From Cyanophora paradoxa (Eukaryota; Glaucocystophyceae; Cyanophorales; Cyanophoraceae): DNA of 43,084 bases. The stretch is from contig QPMI01000368.1 in NCBI GenBank assembly GCA_004431415.1, forward strand, positions 1 to 43,084, written 5' to 3'. A program made the position numbers and the translations under genes. Below the pieces are notes generated by a model, which saw nothing but the letters and a program-made list of their open reading frames with translations, did not search any database and had not been told where the DNA came from. Shown piece after piece: positions 9,601 to 15,199 of the stretch; position 1 is the first letter of the stretch; each line of letters opens with the position of its first letter.

Positions 9601-12600
9601 GCCTAGGGCGATTGTACATGATCGTGCATGCGCCGGGCCGGCCGGGGCCGGGCCGCGGCCCGCATGGCTCAGATGCGGCGCGTCCGAGGGGACGGGCGGG
9701 GCGGGGCGGGGCGGGGCGGAGGGGGGCGGGGGGTCTGCGGACCGCGGCGGTGAGGGTGGGCATCTGCGTGTAGACGCTGCGGCCAGGTGGCGTCAGAGAA
9801 GGGGGAGGGGGCGCCGGCGGGGTACGTGGGCCCGGCTCGTCTTGGGTGGGTGGGGGGGGGGGGGGAAAGAGCCGAGCCCGGGCCCTCAATCTAACAGCTA
9901 GATCTCACGAATCTAACACATGCATCGAAGTCCAACAGCTAGATCTCGATCTAGATCGGGGGAGGGAGGGGAGCCGGTGGGGCCCTGGATCCCATCTTAT
10001 CTATTCAGAGGCCCATCTTATCTATCTATCTAGAGGCCCATCTTTATCAATCCAACAGCTAGATCTCGATCTAGATCTAGGCCCGCATCAAAGTCCAACA
10101 GGTCCAACGGGGCCGGCACCTCACGACGAAGGAGACCCAGATCTCAGCTAACCAATCCAGGGGCCCCACTCTAACAGCTATAGCTAGACCCACCAAGCCT
10201 AACTTCCACACCCAACAGAATCAACGGCGCCCGCACCTGACGACTCAACTAATCTATCCAGAGGCCCCAATCTAACAGCTAGACCTATATATATATATAT
10301 AGCTACCAAGCCTAACTTAAGCTTCAACACCCGACAACTCCATCAGAGTTCGCACCTGACGACGAAGGAGACCCAGATGGCGGCGACGACGAAGAAGAGG
10401 GAGAGGTCCGCCAGGTGCACCAGCGACTGCCGCGAGACGGCACCCGAGCTTAGTTGAAGTTCGTTGGTTAGCTAGTTAGTTAGCTAGTTAGGTTAGTTGA
10501 AGTTCAGAGGATGGGCGACAGTCTACACGCAGCGTTTCAAATGCTATAGATAGGATCGCGAGCACCATCCAGGAGTTGCCGCGGGGCCCCGCGCCCGCGC
10601 CGGCCCCGCGCCTCCTCTTCCTGCCGCGGTGACGGACCCGCCGGTAGACCGCGACGACCTTTTGGGCAAGCCTGCGAGGGTGGGCTTAAAAGGAAGGAAG
10701 GCTTAAAGGAAGGAAGGAAGGAGGGAGGGAGGCAAGGAGGGGGAGGGGTACCAGAATGCGGAGCAGAGGGTGACGACGATCTCGAGGAACTGCGCGTGGG
10801 GGTCATATAATAAAAGGGCCGCGCCGGGAATCGAACTCGAGCCGTCACAGGGAGGGGGTACGCACCAATCGAAACTTGTCGAGAGGCATTGAATAGAGCT
10901 CGACCCGGAAGACGTCAGTCGTCAGGCGCCGCCGCACGAGCCCTGCGAACGAAGCGTGTGGCTGTAGGCGGGGAAAGGGGGGGGGGGGCGCAAGGGAAAG
11001 GGGGAGGAAGGGGAAGGGCCCGCGTACCCCCCGTCGAGAAGTAAAAGTCGAGAGTAGTGAAGCCCACGGAGCGGGAGTGCCCGTTGTAGACCGCTGCGCC
11101 GAAAATCAGGGGTACATCGCGACTGGAGCGGGGGGTACGGGGGCACCGAACTTGATGCTGATCCGCCGCGTCAGGGGCGAGACGAGGCCCAGATCCTGCA
11201 GAGGGGCGGGGTGGGATGGGGATTGAAGGGGGTAGGGGGTAGGGCAGGAACAATGGGGGAGGGGGATACCGTACCTCCTGCAGCTTGAAAAGGGCGGAAA
11301 CTGCGGCTCGGTCCTGCACCTCCGGGAGTACAACGGACACTGCACAGGGGTACAGGATCGAACGCGGAACGAGGGGGTATGTGTCAAGGGCGCACTGTAG
11401 GCTCCGAAGGAGGGATCATAAAAGATGCTGCAGGGGGAATGGAGTGGGGGGGGGGGGAGGGGGGGGGTCCGGGAATTCAAGACAGATCTGCAGAGTCGGG
11501 CGGGGCGGGGCGGGGCAAGGCGGACCCCACGGGGGGAAGGCTGCTAGCGCGCAGCGAGGATCCAAGCAGCTGGGCGTGAGGAGTACGGGGTCGGTTGCTG
11601 TCCGAAGGGGGGCGGGAGAGGCGTGCTCACCTGAGACAGCTCCGAGTCTGACAGGGACTTTTCGGCATCGAACCCCATGTTGCGCATGAAGGCTCTGCTC
11701 GGGCGGCGGGAAAGAGGAAAGCAGGAATGGGGATAAGGGTTCGGCGGGACTAGAGGGCGCGTCGGGGCCAAGCTTAGGGGGTGCGCCAAACAACGCGCAC
11801 GCGACGATTGCGGCCTGCGGGGGGGTAAGGCTCGAGAGGTCGACCAGGGAAGACTCTGTAGAGAGCTGCGCAGCTCAGCGATGAGCACATTCGTCTGAGC
11901 GTGCAGGGGGTACGGGAAAGAGGGCGGAAGGGGGCACGGCTCACGGAGTTGGTGATGCAGATGGGGTAGAACTTTCTGAATTTCTCCTGCCCAGGGCACT
12001 CCTCTAAGATCCCCCGATACTGCAGGGCGGAAGGAGAAGCCTCAGGGTACAGCGAGCGCGGCCGGCGGGGGGGTACGGCGCCGTCTCTCACCTGAAGTAC
12101 CACAATGCCGGCGATCACGCGGTTGTATCTCGCGAGACGGCCCTGGGTATAGCTGCGCAAAATCGATTGTCGGGGGGGGGGGGGGGGGAAGAAAAGAAGG
12201 GGTACAGCCGCACCGGTACGAGAAATCCAGGAGGCCGCCCTGTACCCAGGCGTAGAAGCTCGCCGGGTCACGCACGGACCTGCGGAGGATACTCGAGGAT
12301 CGGCCCGAGCGGCCCTGGTGGAGCGAGGGCGTATCCCCCCCCCCCCCCTTAACGCACCTGTACCCCGAGAGCTCCAGGTCGTCTGTAATGCCCTGCTGCA
12401 GCTCGAAGGCGGCCTGCCAGCGGGGGATGATCGGGGGTACGGCGAAGGAAAGGGGAGGGGTACGCGCGCCATCGTGTCGCGCTGGAGGAAGAGGACAGTG
12501 ACGTAGATCATCTGCGGACGGGCGGCGCGGCGCTGTTCGTAAGCCGTTCTTATGCTCAAGCTCTTCTTAATCGACCGCTCACGAAGAAAGCGATGTAGGA

Positions 12601-12861
12601 GAGGAGAGCGAGGTAGCTGCGGAGGGACTTGCGGTCCGCCGCGAGGCGCGCGGACGCGTCGTCCAGCTGCACCAGCCAGCCCTGCTTCGATTCGATCCGC
12701 CGGGGGCGCGTTCGCGCCAGCGCACAGTGAGCCTGCTGCGCGGAGAGAGCGCGCGGGACGCTCGGGACGCGGCGGGGGACGCGCCTCGTACTCGTCGGGG
12801 CCGCAGGAAGCGTCGGAGGGGCCGGTCGCATCGGCGCGGGCAGGGATGCCGGCGGGGCCAC
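230..12861 (-). CDS. PKD2-like: Polycystin-2-like (PKD2/TRPP) cation channel, whole multi-exon gene
   Basis: This gene encodes a six-transmembrane cation channel of the polycystin family, expected in ciliary, plasma or ER membrane. I read about 27 exons on the minus strand in the family order: N-terminus and S1 (12861-12464), extracellular polycystin domain (12413-11028), S2 (10942-10566), S3 (10426-10356), S3-S4 loop (9776-9332), S4, linker and S5 (3395-3131), turret and pore (2732-2183), S6 (1551-973) and tail (614 downward). Reading phase is kept at nearly every junction; only the two around 11631-11894 are unresolved. Diagnostic matches to human PKD2 are LTRRISIKFAVYNG (family 'TRATFIDFSVYN'), DRLSILTRTL (S4-S5 linker), MMFG after S5, and INMFLAIIIDTY (family 'LNMFLAIINDTY'). 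About 555 residues reach the end of S6. A retroelement of about 4.3 kb sits in the intron before S4. The start is the first ATG of the S1 exon; earlier exons cannot be excluded. The 3' end is uncertain. Confidence 0.85.
973..1551 (-). CDS. PKD2-like: PKD2-like S6 exons including 21-nt and 11-nt microexons
   Basis: S6 is assembled from ex 1494-1551 (IHLVDVLSTILFFWTFIIL), ex 1065-1085 (21 nt, VGYVLIN), ex 973-983 (11 nt, MFLA with the last base supplied by the next exon) and the start of the exon at 614 (IIIDTY). The joined core FIILVGYVLINMFLAIIIDTY aligns almost residue for residue with the human S6 end 'FFILLNMFLAIINDTY'. That match is far better than expected by chance from four independent splice choices. 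Every junction uses GTGCGC and a CAG acceptor. Confidence 0.75.
1434..1762. repeat. 39-bp inverted repeat bracketing the S6 exon
   Basis: The arm at 1434-1472 is the reverse complement of the arm at 1724-1762 at 37 of 39 positions. The arms lie in the two introns on either side of the S6 exon (1494-1551), so the pre-mRNA can fold with that exon in the loop. A second, smaller inverted repeat (12 bp, 1366-1377 with 1414-1425) lies next to the left arm, beside a run of 25 C (1337-1361). Confidence 0.75.
1845..2133. repeat. 104-bp tandem repeat, about 2.5 copies, in a PKD2-like intron
   Basis: The word ACTCGACTGGGCTAGACTCG starts at 1891, 1995 and 2099, giving an exact 104-bp period. Each unit also contains GCGGACCGG, which on the minus strand is CCGGTCCGC. 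That is the exon-end and donor context of the pore exon just upstream (2183). The array fills the intron between the pore and S6 exons. Confidence 0.8.
2183..2732 (-). CDS. PKD2-like: PKD2-like exons for the post-S5 turret and pore loop
   Basis: Exon 2688-2732 encodes GQMMFGHALEDYADL, matching the polycystin stretch after S5 (family '..LVFG....DF.TF'). Exon 2183-2241 encodes TATTTLGKMVVGVGNDYD, which sits where the pore helix and filter belong (family 'FTQFRIILGDINF'). The usual filter is LGD; here the equivalent is V-G-V-G-N-D, which also resembles a potassium-channel signature. Both exons are in phase with their neighbours. The intron between them (2242-2687) holds two partial copies of a CGAAACCTAGGCGAAA-type repeat. 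Confidence 0.7.
2273..2517. repeat. Duplicated GCGAAACCTAGGCGAAA / CGCCCAGCGCTGCTCTGAC block
   Basis: A block of about 70 bp occurs at 2273-2333 and again at 2445-2512. Shorter pieces reading ACTAGATGGTCGCGTA lie between them. It occupies the intron between the turret and pore exons of the channel gene. I see no coding potential in it. Confidence 0.6.
3131..3395 (-). CDS. PKD2-like: PKD2-like exons for S4, the S4-S5 linker and S5
   Basis: Three exons, all entering and leaving in phase 0: 3351-3395 (IFLGMIRILRLLHFQ), 3258-3287 (DRLSILTRTL) and 3131-3181 (AGSDLVHFALLFAIVLV). They match in order the polycystin S4 ('FVWIKLFKF'), the S4-S5 linker ('R..S.L..T') and S5 ('KDLFGFAIMFFIIF'). S4 carries two spaced arginines. 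Donors are GTCCGA, GTCCAG and GTGCGC, and acceptors are AGAG, GCAG and CCAG. These exons lie on the far side of the LINE insertion from the S1-S3 exons. Their perfect continuity is the main reason for treating both halves as one gene. Confidence 0.8.
3499..4028. repeat. Left copy of the ~525-bp direct repeat flanking the LINE insertion
   Basis: This block is the same as 8344-8865 apart from the lengths of a few G runs (530 versus 522 bp). It starts ACTTTAGAAGTGGACGG, is G-rich and CTAG-rich in its second half, and ends GGAGGCTATAGCTAC. G-rich on plus means C-rich in the sense of the channel gene, which is the normal composition of that gene's introns. I therefore read it as native intron duplicated on insertion rather than as an LTR. 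Confidence 0.85.
4025..5956 (+). CDS. Ulp1-like (C48 family) cysteine protease frame of the retroelement
   Basis: The open frame runs from 4025 and has no ATG before residue ~218, so its true start is missing. Numbering from 4082, it begins with a Pro-rich segment (about residues 1-70), then a globular region. The protease signature is His239 in DHWVLLLI, Asp256 in IRIYDGGN, Gln302 in GPIQIARSSC and Cys308 in SSCGILLL. The His-Asp spacing of 17 and Asp-Cys spacing of 52 are close to those of yeast Ulp1. Such proteases remove SUMO-like modifiers, and related ones occur in many transposable elements. An acidic, Ser-rich linker follows (about residues 400-450). The frame runs past 5660, where the other two frames take over with RNase H and LINE-tail sequence, so its last ~95 codons are probably out of frame. 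Confidence 0.7.
   Translation, partial: LPPKPSFPADWTGPTHPHDLDQLHPSATPPQPEPPSAPIFGSVAAPALADPPSPVPTTRSVSPPASPPSGQAGAPNHQLPPPVPPLPRALSEAEKALLPQIRICWGPALNRGDHAAENAIIGLPRACITTDSRPSRSPAPDLYVADLARLYTDLDLPPAPRDGRARTIASALPRGVSDRVVDAFFDVLAARPVCRGGDVCFLPTAISTVGAGAQPHTLNPAQALQYLPPRPLRSYRMVFFPALVPSRLPQREGDSADHWVLLLIAPRQRSIRIYDGGNRSRPDRTALGLDLVRIWLRRDDEPFAPPLWTSFSTDACDGPIQIARSSCGILLLMTAYVLSGDPSTQRLSTLIRDFPERLRTYTHFIILALYLGTTEIGSAPFPPDQLAFATPETACVPTLGSRRRRTVATLHHGGMLPTPPDSENDDGGETRLTLEDNWQASDSEEDSLVAHSCPPSPTLITLPDPAADPPPKSDEAAFAQVVGKLQRERRLHLPRAEILSNLTRPASLRAAEVATLAEENSKSPPPAPAPARPRKTGREPAGRRERNWYPIQRTTATTTRPIASRKAATMGLSLPFYTSPQDAGPPPAHPLWHQAWLCGATDRHREIRRPPLGVPRERRPAQTHGRGSPPRGFHSVELSTRSW
5656..5872 (+). 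pseudogene. RNase H C-terminal fragment of a LINE polyprotein, out of frame
   Basis: In the third forward frame the sequence ELVPNPAYDCYNDQADRLAK appears at about 5662-5721. The N-D-Q-A-D-x-L-A-K part matches the last helix motif of LINE RNase H domains ('GNExADxLAK'), whose aspartate is catalytic. The frame differs from the protease frame before it and from the zinc-motif frame after it. Joining the three needs two shifts, each of -1 (or +2). The N-terminal part of RNase H is not visible. The fragment is too short to be certain, but its position is exactly where a LINE polyprotein would place it. Confidence 0.5.
5769..7100 (+). CDS. C-terminal region of a LINE Pol protein with zinc-binding motif
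   Basis: The frame opens at about 5562 and has an ATG at 5769, giving 443 residues; it is probably the continuation of a longer polyprotein. A segment reading LRATRSKLLTASLATL, then TRPDIYAAICPE, then ICPRCRLAEEDFDHIWVCP matches the tail of RNase H-bearing LINE Pol proteins known from fungi and algae. The zinc motif is CX2CX8HX3C at codons 6162, 6171, 6198 and 6210. A second, C2HC-type finger (CDTCGTSF....CLRHLATGLC) lies near codon 6909, before a Pro/Ser-rich end. The product should help the element's RNP bind nucleic acid. The frame is intact to its stop at 7100. Confidence 0.65.
   Translation: MRVHHPLIRYGTKPGSAELPTGTERYAGHLLAYRVNGDPRKHMDEEAHLVDFIQWSCQLEAGRLLRFTGGQIDAALSLMSAHRKDGRRKTQAGVQLRATRSKLLTASLATLRVRARTRPDIYAAICPEGPICPRCRLAEEDFDHIWVCPAAATAVNVFRLAAREHVLKHVMKHKPTGLRSSWDSLFPFLLDPGMSSPPLEFAPDCPLGQKLAILEAADLLHQFEFRALFQLVAPQGIHVLLRAFGVRTLATTSQQAVNGLVQLADEHARTIWKTRCDAVIAWEQEHGITSGKKRTKRAKASMLAQVSATPAPAPIPLNPTTRCPSLERQQVTITEYLGGAAPALAAELAAFTWKKLEEEPTQQPPRRSARLRELDARRPRCDTCGTSFASARRCLRHLATGLCVDSAAGVGFQLVRNPSPSQPTSSTTDLELPLLYPRSPPPA
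7239..8153 (+). CDS. Third open frame of the retroelement, basic Pro-rich with a Cys/His motif
   Basis: A frame open from about 7239 to the stop at 8151-8153 has a Lys/Arg/Pro-rich first half with many KPRK-type words. A compact Cys/His stretch follows near 7680: MCATCGCRRIHHD, then SHIC. This could bind zinc, and the basic part could bind nucleic acid. There is no convincing ATG at the start, and the first in-frame ATG is at 7680. The last 80 or so codons run through a G-rich tract and look non-coding. I do not recognise the family. It may be a further frameshifted piece of the LINE tail. Confidence 0.3.
   Translation, partial: RYSPGLQRQTSPGITPSEPPSNKRKHAPAPRKPPGQKRGKRDASAPPPDPIPGLPEGSIFKFFAPGEWKPTAETTLRPPSERAPAGQATSKPRKKLRRRQPARLEELPPLPRPPPPPPKPPPTPLPTPPPKPRKPRKPRSILQYLPDMCATCGCRRIHHDAITPQAWPVSHICSAPPDTPASFSAHHCACQPHIISFMSTPRAQHPEIQRLARRSGGGGEGRAGGERWGGGGGGWRRSRSAAPRPTGRSWTSNGGDDDGRDDTVDSPPTASPPLLDRTQRTTAKFYETSSGHLGPCSSSCRAHC
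8336..8344 (+). other. Poly(A) run at the 3' end of the LINE
   Basis: Nine A follow GGTTGTTC and directly precede the second copy of the 525-bp direct repeat. This is the expected 3' junction of a LINE inserted in plus orientation, and it argues against reading the flanking repeats as LTRs. Confidence 0.6.
8344..8865. repeat. Right copy of the ~525-bp direct repeat flanking the LINE insertion
   Basis: This matches 3499-4028 except in homopolymer G lengths. Its right end runs without a break into AAGCCAGCGCTCGAG. The same junction, a CTAG-rich word followed by AAGCCAGCGCTCGAG, recurs at about 9057-9080 in the same intron. This suggests that this copy is in its original context. Confidence 0.85.
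8866..9331. repeat. Intron repeats carrying copies of the 9332-9373 exon end
   Basis: The motif GAGGGGGCGCGCCTTGACGG, which covers the donor side of the exon at 9332-9373, recurs at about 8992-9013 and 9129-9165. The 9129 copy also holds exon sequence (GAGGTCCTCCTGGGCCC). A second repeat reading AAGCCAGCGCTCGAG followed by a TATTAAAGTGGAG word occurs at 8866 and 9065. The stretch is intronic and I see no gene in it. Confidence 0.6.
9332..10426 (-). CDS. PKD2-like: PKD2-like exons for S3 and the S3-S4 loop
   Basis: Exons are 10356-10426, 9743-9776 and 9332-9373. The first (71 nt) encodes S3, with SLVHLADLSLFFVVAAIWV as a clean hydrophobic helix, and leaves two bases that pair in phase with the second (34 nt, VYTQMPTLTAA). 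The third is 42 nt (YTFEGAGAQEDLRT) and ends before a GTCAAG donor. Together they bridge S3 and S4 at about the length seen in PKD2. The two short exons are the least certain in the model, but their phases fit on both sides. The next exon lies 5.9 kb away, beyond the retroelement. Confidence 0.6.
9890..10355. repeat. CTAACAGCTAGATCT-type irregular repeats in a PKD2-like intron
   Basis: At least five copies of a CAATCTAACAGCTAGA-like word, CCAGAGGCCC words and an (AT)n tract near 10286-10300 fill the intron after the S3 exon. Two partial copies of the S3 exon end with its donor lie here, at about 10116-10144 and 10230-10244. No gene is seen. Confidence 0.6.
10566..10942 (-). CDS. PKD2-like: PKD2-like exons for the pre-S2 segment and S2
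   Basis: Three exons, 10866-10942, 10752-10789 and 10566-10671, join in phase. The first starts after a CAG inside the sequence GTTCGCAG and gives GLVRRRLTTDVFRVELY, corresponding to the linker after the extracellular domain. The second is 38 nt and gives FLEIVVTLCSAF; with the third (W LAQKVVAVYRR) it makes the S2 helix and its basic end. The third exon ends in NSWM before a GTGCTC donor, so that the next exon's SLVHLADL continues as the family's 'FW N xx D' start of S3. The 76-nt intron at 10790-10865 holds an isolated tRNA T-arm-like string that is not a tRNA. Confidence 0.75.
11028..12413 (-). CDS. PKD2-like: PKD2-like extracellular polycystin (TOP) domain exons
   Basis: Exons are 12358-12413, 12214-12279, 12092-12152, 11945-12019, one starting at 11894 (3' end unresolved), 11631-11694, 11396-11427, 11275-11339, 11147-11195 and 11028-11093. 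The first part holds a D/FYAWVQ..LLD segment and an RLARYNRVIAGIVVLQ segment, like the 'F W .. LLDGLY ... RLRQLRV' part of polycystins, followed by ECPGQEKF...YPIC, which supplies two cysteines. The last part holds FGAYMSVVLP, ALFKLQ, LTRRISIKF and VYNGHSRSVGF, ending in FSTG. This aligns with the family's GYYLDL, LTR..FIDF.VYN and PATGG positions. Phases agree except across the exon at 11894 and the join between 11631 and 11427, where I could not fix the boundaries. Confidence 0.75.
12464..12861 (-). CDS. PKD2-like: PKD2-like exons 1-2: N-terminus and S1
   Basis: Exon 1 is 12583-12861 (93 codons, ending phase 0 before a GTGAGC donor) and exon 2 is 12464-12511 (16 codons, ending before a GTACCCC donor). 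The first 50 or so residues are Pro/Ala/Arg-rich and look disordered and cytosolic. The end of exon 1 (SYLALLSYIAFF) joins exon 2 (MIYVTVLFLQRD) to give one continuous hydrophobic segment, S1. It is split by a 71-nt intron and is followed by the extracellular domain, as in the family. The initiator is the first ATG of this open frame. Confidence 0.75.
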
Positions 12862-13413
12862 CTGCAGGCTCAGCGGAACCGGGCCACTCGATCGACACGA
12901 ACTCCGGCGACTCGCTCACAGCGGTTGCCGCGACCTGCTGTGCGGCATGGCTCGCGCCCCGCATGCTCAGCCGAGCGAGGGCGGGCGCTGCCCCTGGCGA
13001 GCGCAGCTGCTGTGGTCCGATGATCCTCGCGAGAGCCGACCGGCTCGACCGTGCGCGTACGCGTGTGCCGGGGCTCCGAGTAATTCGTTTGAAGAGAGCT
13101 CGGGCGCGAGCCCTGCAACTATTGCAGGCGCCCCACCGGATGAGATGCCGGAGACCGTCGGACGAGGCGGGCTGAGGTGCTGCAAAGCGAAAAAAAGAGA
13201 AGCGGCGCTCGTTCCCCCCTCGCCGGTGGGTACAGCAGCGCGCGTGTCGTCGTCTCGAAGTCCTGTCGCAGGCCTGTTGAAAGCCTCAGCCCAGATCCGC
13301 TTTACCAAACCACAACTCGCCAGCTCGCCCCGCCGTGTGCCGTCTCCCGAGCTCCGCATCGAGTCGCCCTAGCTAGCCAGCAGCGGCGGCTTCAGAATCC
13401 CTCGGAGGCGAAG
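12862..13413. promoter_or_regulatory. Intergenic interval between two divergent start codons
   Basis: The channel gene starts leftward at 12861 and the coiled-coil gene starts rightward at 13414, leaving 552 bp that must hold both promoters or 5' exons. It is GC-rich, with no TATA box that I can defend. ORFs that cross it are not supported by splice signals or motifs. Confidence 0.4.
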
Positions 13414-14946
13414 ATGTCGTCGAAGGTCGAGCTCCCGCCCGCGAAGCGCGCCCTGGAGCAGCAGCGCGCTGAGACCGAGCAGCAGCGCGCCGAGGCGGAG
13501 CGGCTCGCGTCGGGTCTCAAGGCGTCGGAGGGCGCCCTGGAGCAGCAGCGCGCTGAGACCGAGCAGCAGCGCGCCGAGGCGAAGCGGCTCGCGGCGGTTC
13601 TCAAGGCGTCGGAGGGCGCCCTGGAGCAGCAGCGCGCCGAGGTGGAGCGACTCGCGGCGGGTCTCAAGGCGTCGGAGGGCGCCCTGGAGCAGCAGCGCGT
13701 CGAGGCTGAGCGGCTCGCGGCGGTTCTCAAGGCGTCGGAGGAGGCCCAGGAGCAGCAGCGCGCCGAGGCGGAGCGACTCGCGGCGGGTCTCAAGGCGTCG
13801 GAGGGCGCCCTGGAGCAGCAGCGCGCCGAGGCGGAGCGACTCGCGGCGGGCTCCAAGGCGTCGGAGGGCGCCCTGGAGCAGCAGCGCGTCGAGGCGAAGC
13901 GACTCGCGGCGGGTCTCAAGGCGTCGGAGGGCGCCCCGGAGCAGCAGCGCGCTGAGACCGAGCAGCAGCGCGCCGAGGCGGAGCGGCTCGCGTCGGGTCT
14001 CAAGGCGTCGGAGGGCGCCCTGGAGCAGCAGCGCGTCGAGGCGAAGCGACTCGCGGCGGGTCTCAAGGCGTCGGAGGGCGCCCTGGAGCAGCAGCGCGCT
14101 GAGACCGAGCAGCAGCGCGCCGAGGCGGAGCGGCTCGCAGCAGTTCTCAAGGCGTCGGAGGGCGCCCTGGAGCAGCAGCGCGCTGAGACCGAGCAGCAGC
14201 GCGCCGAGGCGGAGCGGCTCGCAGCGGTTCTCAAGGTGTTGGAGGGCGCCCTGGAGCAGCAGCGCGCCGAGGTGGAGCGACTCGCGGCGGGTCTCAAGGC
14301 GTCGGAGGAGGCCCAGGAGCAGCAGCGCGCCGAGGCGGAGCGACTCGCGGCGGGTCTCAAGGCGTCGGAGGGCGCCCTGGAGCAGCAGCGCGCCGAGGCG
14401 GAGCGACTCGCGGCGGGTCTCAAGGCGTCGGATGATGCGCTCAAACGGCAGCACGTCAAGACGAATAGGCTCGAGGCGGGCTCCAAGGCGTCGGAGGACG
14501 TGCTGAAGCAGCGGGAAGCGAACCTCAAAGCGTCAGAGGACGCGCTCAAGCGGGAGCGCATCGAGGTCAAGCGGGAGGGCGCCGAGATCAAGCGGCGTGA
14601 GGCGGGCCTCGAGAAGTCTGCGAACGCGCTGCAGCAGCAGCGGTCCAAGACAGAACGGCGGGCGGCGGACCTCAAGGCGTCGGAGGACGCGCTGAAGGAG
14701 CAGCGCGCCGAAACAGAGCGGGGGAAGGCGGGCCTCAAGAAGGCAGCCGATGCGCTGAAGCAGCAGTGCACCGAGATGGAGAGGCGGGAGGCGGGCCTCA
14801 AGGCCTCGGCGGATGCGTTGCAGAAGCGGCAGAAGCAGCTGATGAAATGTTTACACATTCTTCTCATCACTCTTCTTCTGGCAGCCGCTGTTCCATTTCT
14901 GCTTGTGAGCACCAGTTTCTGCAAAGGCCTTATCCTGCCAAGCTGA
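13414..14946 (+). CDS. Tail-anchored coiled-coil protein with heptad-phased tandem repeats
   Basis: Intronless, 510 residues from the ATG at 13414 (MSSKVELPPAKR...). Upstream in-frame codons are also open, but this is the first ATG directly before the repeats. Residues 13-467 are about 20 tandem units of the type ALEQQRAEAERLAAGLKASEG. Unit lengths are 14, 21 or 28 residues, always whole heptads, so a continuous rod-like coiled coil is expected. The first 14 or 15 units are nearly identical and the later ones are diverged (KRERIEVKREGAEIKRREAG). Residues ~479-499 are strongly hydrophobic (HILLITLLLAAAVPFLLV) with only about ten residues after them. This is a tail anchor that would leave the rod in the cytosol. 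The family is unknown to me; tethering or scaffolding is a guess. The dense frames on the other strand are shadows of the repeat. Confidence 0.75.
   Translation: MSSKVELPPAKRALEQQRAETEQQRAEAERLASGLKASEGALEQQRAETEQQRAEAKRLAAVLKASEGALEQQRAEVERLAAGLKASEGALEQQRVEAERLAAVLKASEEAQEQQRAEAERLAAGLKASEGALEQQRAEAERLAAGSKASEGALEQQRVEAKRLAAGLKASEGAPEQQRAETEQQRAEAERLASGLKASEGALEQQRVEAKRLAAGLKASEGALEQQRAETEQQRAEAERLAAVLKASEGALEQQRAETEQQRAEAERLAAVLKVLEGALEQQRAEVERLAAGLKASEEAQEQQRAEAERLAAGLKASEGALEQQRAEAERLAAGLKASDDALKRQHVKTNRLEAGSKASEDVLKQREANLKASEDALKRERIEVKREGAEIKRREAGLEKSANALQQQRSKTERRAADLKASEDALKEQRAETERGKAGLKKAADALKQQCTEMERREAGLKASADALQKRQKQLMKCLHILLITLLLAAAVPFLLVSTSFCKGLILPS
13450..14440 (+). repeat. 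63/84-bp tandem repeats inside the coiled-coil gene
   Basis: The DNA units (GCCCTGGAGCAGCAGCGCG ... CTCAAGGCGTCGGAGG) are 63 bp, or 84 bp when an extra GAGACCGAGCAGCAGCGCGC block is present. The high DNA identity shows recent expansion by slippage or unequal exchange. The 3' units are older. The array is prone to length change and to assembly error. Confidence 0.85.
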
Positions 14947-14961
14947 CATTCATGTCAGCTT
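14940..14961. other. 22-bp near-perfect palindrome over the stop codon of the coiled-coil gene
   Basis: AAGCTGACAT, two spacer bases, then ATGTCAGCTT form a 10-bp perfect inverted repeat. The TGA stop (14944-14946) lies inside the left arm. It can form a hairpin at the very end of the reading frame, or serve as a dyad binding site. Confidence 0.7.
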
Positions 14962-15199
14962 AGGGATACAGATGTCAAGCCGGGCTTCGACGTCCCTTCA
15001 GCCGGCATACAGGAGCAGTCTAACATCAAGGTAGCAGGCTTCTTCTGCCTGCACGCTCGTCCATTCCTGACTCCAAGCAGTTGCCGACCATTGAAGGCAT
15101 CGAACGTTGGGGCATTCAGGAGGTGGGCGCATCATTGCTACATGCGCCCTGCGCCATAACGTTTGGGGCGGGGCACAGTGTTACGCGCCCACGTGCACA

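Noticed and set aside
9525-9610. Extra copy of the 9332-9373 exon as an alternative exon
   Set aside because: It repeats exon and intron sequence but lacks a usable acceptor, and it breaks the phase between neighbours. It is better seen as an intron duplication.
10814-10848. tRNA T-arm-like string (GTTCGATTCCCGGC followed by TTTT) on the minus strand
   Set aside because: No matching acceptor stem, D-arm or anticodon arm lies 70-75 nt upstream, and the stretch sits inside a short intron whose flanking exons join in phase.
11774-12964. 396-codon minus-strand frame over the channel's extracellular region
   Set aside because: It is a chance frame running through introns. The spliced exons in other frames carry the conserved polycystin motifs and agree in phase.
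13369-14924. Long minus-strand frames opposite the coiled-coil gene
   Set aside because: They are mirror frames of a GC-rich in-frame repeat, with Leu/Arg- or Ser/Ala-rich translations and no motif.
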